Of a DNA stretch of 5,261 bases, positions 1 through 5,261 are shown in pieces. Every line of letters begins with the position of its first letter. Positions within the stretch are counted from its first letter, which is position 1. Source of the stretch: Acidobacteriota bacterium (GTDB taxonomy: Bacteria > Acidobacteriota > Blastocatellia > Pyrinomonadales > Pyrinomonadaceae); assembly GCA_003222855.1 (NCBI GenBank), contig QHXH01000157.1:1-5261 (forward strand), read 5' to 3'. The notes under the pieces are model-generated. The model made no database searches. It saw nothing but the letters and a program-made list of their open reading frames with translations, and had not been told where the DNA came from. Both the position numbers and the translations under genes were made by a program.

Positions 1-2687
1 GATCGAAATTCGATTAACAGAGTGATGAAGACCAGCAGCACGGCGAGGATTAAGGAAATCATTAGTTCGCGAAAGCTCGACTGCTGCTCCTGATAAAGTC
101 CGCCATATTCGATCGTCATGCCCGGCGGCAGTTTCACGTCCTTAGTTAACTGAGTTCTAATTTGACTGATCGCCGTGCCCAGATCCTTTCCTTCCAGACG
201 ACCGGTGACCGAAACCATCTGTCGCAAGTTTTCGCGGCCAATTTCTGTCTGGCCTTTTTCGTATTCCACATCTGCAACCTGGTCGATGCGAAATAATTGG
301 CCCGAGGAAGAGCGCACCTGCAAAGCTTTCACTTTGTCGAGGGAGGTGCGCACGTCGGCAGGAAAAACTACGCGTACTCGAATCAAGCGATCCTGTTGCA
401 GAATCTGCGAGGCTTCGTTGCCCGTCATTGCCGTCTCGGCGGTTTTGGCAATATCGTCCGCGGTCACGCCAAAGCGCGACGCGCGTTGCGGATCGATTCT
501 GAAGGTGATCGCCGGACCACTTACGATCACTCCATTCTTTGTGTCGACGACGCCGGAGATTTTCTTAATTGATGTTTCAACTTCGTCAGCTTTTGCGTCG
601 AGTGCCGCTGCATCTTCGCTGAACAACTTAACCTCAATCGGTTCAGGATTGCCTTCCAGATCGCCGATGACGTCCGGAACGATACCCACAAATTCAATCG
701 TGAGCGCGGGCTCGGCTTCCGCGATTTGCCCGCGCAAATCCGAGATAACTTCGTCGGTGTCGCGCTTGTGGCCGGGCTTCAATTTCACCGCAAAATCGCC
801 TCGATTCGGCTCAGTCACGAACAGTCCGAGCTCGAGTCCGGTGCGTCGCGAGTAGCTCTCGATTTCCGGCGTCTTCATCAGCTTTTCTTCGACATCATGC
901 AGCATGCGATCTGTTTCGGCGAGCGACGCGCCCGGCGGCGCCCAGTAATCCAGGACGAAGGCGCTCTCGTCAAACTCTGGCAGAAACTCCGAGCCGAGCG
1001 CGCTATACAACGCGTAAGACCCGAGCAACACAACTACGATGATGACGATCACGATCCAGCGATGATCGAGCGCGTGCGATAAGACCCATTCATATCGCTT
1101 GACGACCGCGCGCAGAATATGTCCCGACTCTGCTTCCTCTTCCAGCTCATCCAGAGTCAGCTCGCGTACAGGATCGGCTTCCGGATGTTGAGTACTTTCC
1201 CGCCCGCGTCGTTTTGCTCTGACAAATCTCTCAGCAAGAACAGGAGTAAAACCCAGGGCCAGGACGAGTGATGTCAATAAAGCCACCGACATTGTCAGCG
1301 CCAGCGAGCGAAAAAAAACACCAGTGACTCCGGTTAGGATCGTGAGCGGTAGAAAAACTACCACCGGCGTAACTGTCGAGCCGATGATGGGGACAGTAAT
1401 TTCGGAAACCCCGCTCTGGACTGCTTCACGCCGCGACTGGCCGCGGCTCATGTGCGTGTAGATATTCTCAACCACGACGATCGCATCGTCGATCACCAGC
1501 CCGATCGCCGCGGCCATGCCGCCGAGCGTCATCAAATCGAAACTCAGATGCGTCAGCCACATCGCCAGGAAAGTGACGAGCACTGTCACCGGAATCACCA
1601 GAATCGCGACGAAGGTCGTCCCCCAGTTACGCAGAAACGCGTATAGAATCACGACCGAAAGCAATAACCCGATCAGAATCGAATCGCGCACCGAATTGAT
1701 CGAGTCGCGCACCAGCAGAGACTGATCGTAATAGGCTGCAATACGTACGTCGCCGGGAATTTGCCCGTGCAGAGACGCCAGAGTCTGTCGCACTTCATCG
1801 ACCACGGCGACCGTGTTCGCATCGGGTTGACGATTGATGTTGACGAGCGCTGCCGGATGTCCGTCGGCCGACACCATCGTGTATTGCGGCTCGACTCCAT
1901 TGGACACGGTCGCGACGTCCGCAATCGTCACTGGGGCATTGTTGACGGTCGCGACGACAATGTTGTTGAGCTCATCAGGTTTTTTTGCCTGGCCGCTGAC
2001 CAATGCGAGTTCGAGCTGGTGATTCTCTTCAATCAGTCCGGGCGAGACGATGATGTTCGATGCCTTGATCGCATCAGTTACCTGCTGAACAGAAACGTTG
2101 TGCGCGGCGAGCCGTTCGGGATCGATCACCACGTGAAACTCGCGCGACTTTCCGCCGGCTACGCCGACGATCGCCACCCCCGGTAAACGCGCAAGTTGTG
2201 GGCGGATAACGTAGGTTGCAATGTCCCGCAGACTGGCCTGATCACGTTTGTCAGAGGTGAGGCTGTAACCCGTCACCGGGAAAACCGCGAAGGTCAATCG
2301 CTCGACGTTGCGAATTTGCGCCGTAGGCGGCAGCGTGGAAGAGAGTTGCGACAAGCGCGCCTGAACCAACTGCAGAACCTGAACGATGTTGACGCTCCAA
2401 TCAAAATAAAGACTGACTTCCGACGAGCCGCGCGCGGTCTTGGATTTGATTCGCGCGATGCCGGGAACGCCGTTCATCGCTTCTTCGATGGGACGCGTCA
2501 CGGAAACGAGCGTTTGTGAAGCGGGTGCTTCGCCGTTGTCAGCGATGATCACGATGCGAGGAAAATCAGTCTGCGGCAGGATCGCCACCGGGAGCTGCCA
2601 GGCTGCATACAATCCAGCGGCGCAGAGCAGCCCGACGATGACGAGAATCGCGCGGGACTGATTTGAAACGATTTGAGCGAGGGACAT
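1..2687 (-). CDS. RND-family efflux permease, inner-membrane subunit (3' end cut off by window edge)
   Basis: Proton-driven inner-membrane pump of a tripartite efflux system. The minus-strand frame is open from ATG at 2687 to the window edge with no stop, giving 895 residues; RND permeases usually have about 1000-1060, so only the C-terminal part of the second membrane domain is missing. The N-terminus is typical: TM1 at about 13-31, then the periplasmic entry with VAILPQTDFPRI. A large periplasmic porter loop runs to about 335, followed by TM2 (336-352), TM3 (357-378), TM4 (384-406), TM5 (432-453), TM6 (460-484), a charged cytoplasmic loop (489-541), TM7 (544-561), the second porter loop and TM8 (about 878-892). 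TM4 reads GLVIDDAIVVVEN; D400 and D401 match the AcrB proton-relay pair (D407/D408), and the heavy-metal DFG...DG motif is absent. The partner Lys/Arg of TM10/TM11 lies outside the window. The start is chosen from the family N-terminus; the sequence before it (CTGGCGAACC) has no strong Shine-Dalgarno. It lies 194 bp downstream of the adaptor gene, in the same direction. Substrate is unknown. Confidence 0.95.
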   Translation of the reverse strand, partial: MSLAQIVSNQSRAILVIVGLLCAAGLYAAWQLPVAILPQTDFPRIVIIADNGEAPASQTLVSVTRPIEEAMNGVPGIARIKSKTARGSSEVSLYFDWSVNIVQVLQLVQARLSQLSSTLPPTAQIRNVERLTFAVFPVTGYSLTSDKRDQASLRDIATYVIRPQLARLPGVAIVGVAGGKSREFHVVIDPERLAAHNVSVQQVTDAIKASNIIVSPGLIEENHQLELALVSGQAKKPDELNNIVVATVNNAPVTIADVATVSNGVEPQYTMVSADGHPAALVNINRQPDANTVAVVDEVRQTLASLHGQIPGDVRIAAYYDQSLLVRDSINSVRDSILIGLLLSVVILYAFLRNWGTTFVAILVIPVTVLVTFLAMWLTHLSFDLMTLGGMAAAIGLVIDDAIVVVENIYTHMSRGQSRREAVQSGVSEITVPIIGSTVTPVVVFLPLTILTGVTGVFFRSLALTMSVALLTSLVLALGFTPVLAERFVRAKRRGRESTQHPEADPVRELTLDELEEEAESGHILRAVVKRYEWVLSHALDHRWIVIVIIVVVLLGSYALYSALGSEFLPEFDESAFVLDYWAPPGASLAETDRMLHDVEEKLMKTPEIESYSRRTGLELGLFVTEPNRGDFAVKLKPGHKRDTDEVISDLRGQIAEAEPALTIEFVGIVPDVIGDLEGNPEPIEVKLFSEDAAALDAKADEVETSIKKISGVVDTKNGVIVSGPAITFRIDPQRASRFGVTADDIAKTAETAMTGNEASQILQQDRLIRVRVVFPADVRTSLDKVKALQVRSSSGQLFRIDQVADVEYEKGQTEIGRENLRQMVSVTGRLEGKDLGTAISQIRTQLTKDVKLPPGMTIEYGGLYQEQQSSFRELMISLILAVLLVFITLLIEFR

Positions 2688-2704
2688 GGTTCGCCAGGAT
2701 TTGC

Positions 2705-2766
2705 CTTGGTGTAACTTCGTGGTTCTAGTCTGCGTTAACGAGCAACCGCGAAATCACCCGAAACAA
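2705..2766. repeat. Palindromic intergenic repeat, copy 1 (degenerate tandem copy)
   Basis: This is a second copy of the element at 2786-2848, in the same orientation and offset by 81-82 bp. Aligned by eye, the two agree at about 52 of 63 positions, including the loop (TCTG.GTT.ACG.GCAACC) and the trailing caag. Its own arms (2705-2724 and 2744-2763) match at 14 of 20 positions as DNA. If G-U pairs are allowed on the operon transcript, 17 of 20 can pair. The 3' end of this copy (in transcript direction) lies about 17 bp before the permease start codon, close enough to affect translation initiation. Similarity in the loop shows this is a duplicated unit and not two chance hairpins. Confidence 0.8.
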
Positions 2767-2785
2767 GAATCAAACGGGACTTTTC

Positions 2786-2848
2786 TTTGGTGTGATTTCG
2801 TGGTGGGTAATCTGAGTTGACGGGCAACCACGAAATCACACGAAACAA
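2786..2848. repeat. Palindromic intergenic repeat, copy 2 (near-perfect hairpin)
   Basis: Arms at 2786-2804 and 2827-2845 are inverted copies matching at 18 of 19 positions, separated by a 22-bp loop (2805-2826). The core of the arm is GTGATTTCGTGGT. The single mismatch is the fourth pair from the outside. A short tail (caag) follows the right arm and is shared with the neighbouring copy. The element lies in the spacer between the adaptor and permease genes and shows no similarity to the palindrome at 4305-4378. It would form a hairpin on the operon transcript. Confidence 0.85.
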
Positions 2849-2881
2849 GGGCCAGGAACTCCAAAGCTACTTCAAGTGCCC

Positions 2882-4297
2882 TCAGTCTTTTTCCTTCTCC
2901 TTTTCATCGCCTTCCTTCTTCTCTTCATCCCTGGCGATCTCTACCTTTGTTCCATCAGGCAACGCGAAGTTGCCTTCGACGACGACGATATCGCCGGCCT
3001 GAAGACCTTCGACGATTTCGATCTTGTCAGCGGCGCGAATGCCCACCGTCACTTTTTTTTCATGCGCGATGTTCTGCGCATCGACGACCATGACTGTTCC
3101 TTCATCGGCATTACTGGCCTCGAGCGTGACCGCGGCGGCGGGTACCACAATCGCATCGTTCTTTGAATTCGCGAATACGGTCACTTGCGCCGCGCCGTTG
3201 GCGCGTAATTTTCCCGCGCCGTTGGCGAGCGTCACCCAAACTTCGACGGTGCGATTCGTCGGATCGCTCGAACGACTCAGCAGCGTAATCTGCCCCTTCA
3301 TTTCTTCGGATGAAGTGTCCGTAGGCACGACCGACGCCGCGTCGCCCGCCTTTAACTGCGCCGCAACCGTGTCGGAAAATGGAGCTTTAACGATGACGGT
3401 GGTGGTGTCCGCGATGGTCACGAGTTTGCCGCCCGCGGAAGCGAACTCGCCTTCGTATTGATATTGATCGGTAACGATCCCGGTTATTGGTGAGCGGATC
3501 GTTGCGTAACCCAGTTGCGCATCGAGCGTCGCGAGATGCTGCTCAGCTTCGGCAGTCTTCGCTGCCGCGAGTGCGCGATCATTTGGATTCAGTGAACGCC
3601 CGCGTAACGTAACCGTCTGCTCCTGCAAACGGAGCTCGTCTTCAGCAGTAGTCACTTCCAGTTGCGAGGCTTCGAGGTCCTTTTTCGAAATGCCGCCCTG
3701 TTGGTAAAGCACTCGACGACGGTCGTAAGTCGCCCGCGCGTTGTTAACTTTCGCCCGCGCATCCATCAGAGCCTTCTGATCTTCCGCGTTAGTTTTCGGA
3801 ATCGTGCCGGTAATGAGACTGCGTTCGTTGGTGCGCGCTTCGTTCAGCGCGGCGACTGCTTCGGCACGCTGTGCTTGAAGATCACGCGACTCGAGCACGG
3901 CAATGACTTCGCCGGCGAGCACAACTTTATTCTTCAGCAGCGCCATCTTCTTAATCTGCGCGCTAATCTTCGCGCCCACGTCGGCTTTCTCGCGCGGCCA
4001 GATCGTGCCGACGGCGATGATTTGAGCGGCGATGCTGCCTGGTTCGGCCTTAGCGACTTTCACGCTAACGACAGGCGTGACTTCGGCTTCAGATTCGGCC
4101 TTTGATTTTTTCCAACGCCAAATGATCAGAATTGTCAGGCCAAAGATCACAAGGGCGATCGCCGCGATAATCAGAATAGTGTTTCGCCGGCGAACTCTCT
4201 GCTCCTGAACGCGAGTTGCTTCGATCGCAAACGCGTCGGCCGGCGCACCGTTGGCGTTAAGGTTGTCTGGGTCCTGGCTCATGTTCTTTTCACGCAT
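2882..4297 (-). CDS. HlyD/AcrA-type periplasmic membrane-fusion protein of the RND pump
   Basis: Adaptor linking the RND permease to the outer-membrane channel. It is complete at 471 residues, somewhat longer than AcrA-like proteins. Domains in order: a polar cytoplasmic N-terminus (1-38); one membrane anchor (about 41-60), in place of a lipoprotein signal; the first half of the lipoyl domain (about 102-138); a long alpha-helical hairpin (about 140-262); the second lipoyl half with YATIRSPITGIVTDQ (264-278); a beta-barrel (about 300-376); and a membrane-proximal domain (about 380-455). In the hairpin, R193, L197 and S204 have the spacing of the RLS motif by which AcrA-type adaptors dock on TolC tips. 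The C-terminus is a Glu/Lys-rich tail (457-471). I see no cysteine and no His/Met cluster, so nothing points to metal binding. The start is uncertain: ATG at 4297 and ATG at 4282 (MSQDPD) are both in frame and neither has a strong Shine-Dalgarno. The first lies only 7 bp after a palindrome. The gene sits between the channel and permease genes in one transcriptional direction. Confidence 0.95.
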   Translation of the reverse strand: MREKNMSQDPDNLNANGAPADAFAIEATRVQEQRVRRRNTILIIAAIALVIFGLTILIIWRWKKSKAESEAEVTPVVSVKVAKAEPGSIAAQIIAVGTIWPREKADVGAKISAQIKKMALLKNKVVLAGEVIAVLESRDLQAQRAEAVAALNEARTNERSLITGTIPKTNAEDQKALMDARAKVNNARATYDRRRVLYQQGGISKKDLEASQLEVTTAEDELRLQEQTVTLRGRSLNPNDRALAAAKTAEAEQHLATLDAQLGYATIRSPITGIVTDQYQYEGEFASAGGKLVTIADTTTVIVKAPFSDTVAAQLKAGDAASVVPTDTSSEEMKGQITLLSRSSDPTNRTVEVWVTLANGAGKLRANGAAQVTVFANSKNDAIVVPAAAVTLEASNADEGTVMVVDAQNIAHEKKVTVGIRAADKIEIVEGLQAGDIVVVEGNFALPDGTKVEIARDEEKKEGDEKEKEKD

Positions 4298-4304
4298 AAT
4301 TACC

Positions 4305-4378
4305 GTGTCAGAAGCCCGACCGTCAGGGAGGGCCAGATCGATAACAATTGCCCTTGCTTACGCGCGGGCTTCTGACAC
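4305..4378. repeat. 74-bp imperfect palindrome between channel and adaptor genes
   Basis: Two 29-bp arms (4305-4333 and 4350-4378) are inverted copies matching at 24 of 29 positions, around a 16-bp loop (4334-4349). The outer 14 bp are perfect: GTGTCAGAAGCCCG on the left and CGGGCTTCTGACAC on the right. The element fills most of the 86-bp gap, ends 5 bp from the channel stop codon, and stops 7 bp before the adaptor ATG. On the transcript it would form a strong hairpin next to the adaptor's ribosome-binding region. No T-run follows it on the coding strand, so it is not a classical intrinsic terminator. It looks like a dispersed REP- or MITE-like intergenic element, but the copy number elsewhere in the genome cannot be seen here. 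Confidence 0.85.
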
Positions 4379-4383
4379 TCTCA

Positions 4384-5261
4384 TCACTGCCCTGTCGCCT
4401 GTCTCAATCGCGCGAGCGCAATTTGATAATCAAAGATTGCCTGGGACAACGCGGTTCGTTGGGCCACGAGCGTTGTTTGCGCGTCGGTGACTTCGACGAT
4501 CTGTGCTTCACCGGCGCGATAGCGCGCGATTGACGCGGACAAATTATCCTGCGCTTTAGTTACCCCTTCCCGCGCCAGCGCGATTCGCGCCGCGGCATTG
4601 GCAGCCTGGGCCCGCGCCGCATAAAACTGTTGGGTAAATCCCCTGACGGCGATCTTGCGTTCGTTCTCGGCGACTTGCACGCGCAGGTTTGCTTGCCGTT
4701 CCTTACTGCGGGTCGCGCCCCAATCAAAAATCGGAATCGTGAGGCTCACCGCCGCCGAGACGCCGGTGTGTTCCCGGAGGCCCGGCCCTTTCAACGAATC
4801 AGTGTCGAAGCCGCCGTTCATCGAATAGGTTAGCGCCGGCAAACGATCCGCACGCGCAATCTTGATTTCCTGGCGCGCGGCTCGAAGCTGTTGGTCCAAC
4901 TGTGTGAATTCAGGCCGGCGAGCGACGTCGTCGGGCTTGAATTGCTGATATTCAGAATCGGTCGGCAACGCAAGTGCCAAATCAGTTGTGCCAACGGGGC
5001 GCGTGAAGTCATAACCGACGAGTACGCGCAGAGATCCGGCGGCCACTTCTTCATTCACCCGTGCACGTTCGAGCTCGTCGCGGCGCTGGATGGTTTGCAA
5101 TTGCGCGCGCGTGAGATCGACCGGTGCGACTTCTCCGCCGCTCAATAAGAGCGCCGTGATCCGCTCGAATTCTTCAGCCGCCGCCAGGTTTCCTTCAGCC
5201 GCGCGGCGTTGCGCGATCGCTAGCGCCAGACTCTGGTAAGTTTCGATCACCGCTTGGGCCA
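4384..5261 (-). CDS. TolC-family outer-membrane efflux channel (5' end cut off by window edge)
   Basis: Outer-membrane channel subunit (OEP family), expected to act as a trimer spanning the outer membrane and periplasm. 291 C-terminal residues are visible, ending at the TGA at 4386-4384. Family members are usually 420-480 residues, so the signal peptide and roughly the first 130-190 residues are missing. Counting from the first complete codon (5259), residues 1-80 form a long heptad-like helix pair with LLSGGEVAPVDLTRAQLQ (38-55). Residues 139-180 carry beta-strand segments ending in SLTIPIFDWGATRSK (172-186), the usual strand-to-helix turn of these proteins. Residues 187-291 are the second helix pair, with the characteristic YRAGEAQIVEVTDAQTTL (247-264). 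This two-fold repeat of helix-strand-helix is the hallmark of the family. A GTG at 5250 lies in the helix, so it is not the true start; the frame stays open to the edge. It is the first visible gene of the operon, 86 bp before the adaptor gene. Confidence 0.93.
   Translation of the reverse strand, partial: AQAVIETYQSLALAIAQRRAAEGNLAAAEEFERITALLLSGGEVAPVDLTRAQLQTIQRRDELERARVNEEVAAGSLRVLVGYDFTRPVGTTDLALALPTDSEYQQFKPDDVARRPEFTQLDQQLRAARQEIKIARADRLPALTYSMNGGFDTDSLKGPGLREHTGVSAAVSLTIPIFDWGATRSKERQANLRVQVAENERKIAVRGFTQQFYAARAQAANAAARIALAREGVTKAQDNLSASIARYRAGEAQIVEVTDAQTTLVAQRTALSQAIFDYQIALARLRQATGQ

Noticed and set aside
175..855. Long open frame on the plus strand (226 residues)
   Set aside because: It lies wholly antisense to the permease gene, has a low-complexity Ser/Arg/Thr-rich composition and no recognisable domain. 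The minus-strand frame has clear RND motifs throughout.
1761..2186. Plus-strand open frame of 141 residues
   Set aside because: It is a shadow of the permease porter region; the composition (Arg/His/Asp rich) is what reverse reading of this codon usage gives.
1..2687. Possible frameshift or pseudogene in the permease
   Set aside because: The frame is continuous from ATG at 2687 to base 3, and family motifs appear in the same frame from TM1 to TM8. The missing end is due only to the window edge.
2705..2848. Short CRISPR array
   Set aside because: There are only two units, the units differ at many positions, each is a whole palindrome with an internal loop, and no spacer-repeat regularity or cas gene is present.
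3024..3461. Plus-strand open frame of 145 residues
   Set aside because: It is antisense to the adaptor's beta-barrel and membrane-proximal domains, with no independent coding signal.
4305..4378. Intrinsic transcription terminator
   Set aside because: The hairpin is strong, but on the coding strand it is followed by GGTAATTATG and not a T-run. The genes on both sides belong to one pump.
5248..5250. GTG at 5250 as start of the outer-membrane channel gene
   Set aside because: It falls within a conserved helix of the TolC fold, there is no signal peptide after it, and the frame stays open to the window edge.

Overview
The window holds most of one tripartite RND efflux operon. All three genes lie on the minus strand, so it is transcribed from high to low coordinates. 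In transcription order they are a TolC-family outer-membrane channel (5' end cut off by the right window edge), a periplasmic membrane-fusion (adaptor) protein that is complete, and an inner-membrane RND permease cut off by the left edge after about 895 residues. The organism must be a double-membraned (Gram-negative type) bacterium. The moderate GC content, the protein style and the palindromic intergenic repeats suggest a soil bacterium such as an Acidobacteriota member, but that placement is inference and weak.

Layout: 5261-4384 is the TolC-like gene; 4383-4298 is an 86-bp gap almost filled by a 74-bp imperfect palindrome (4305-4378). 4297-2882 is the adaptor gene; 2881-2688 is a 194-bp gap holding two tandem copies of a different palindromic element (about 2705-2766 and 2786-2848). 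2687-1 is the permease gene. No gene-free stretch exceeds 300 bases, and I see no RNA gene, insertion sequence, CRISPR array or regulator gene. The operon promoter should lie beyond the right edge.

The three products should form one envelope-spanning pump. The permease takes up substrate from the periplasm or inner membrane using the proton gradient. The adaptor couples permease to channel; it carries an R-L-S docking pattern for TolC-type tips. The channel releases substrate outside the cell. The permease has the Asp-Asp pair in TM4 typical of proton-coupled drug/organic-compound (HAE-like) pumps, not the DFG...DG signature of heavy-metal CzcA/CusA pumps. The actual substrate cannot be read from the sequence.

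The genes themselves are ordinary. The part worth a second look is between them: both gaps are occupied by palindromic repeats of two unrelated kinds. On the transcript these would fold into hairpins just upstream of the adaptor start and in the adaptor-permease spacer.
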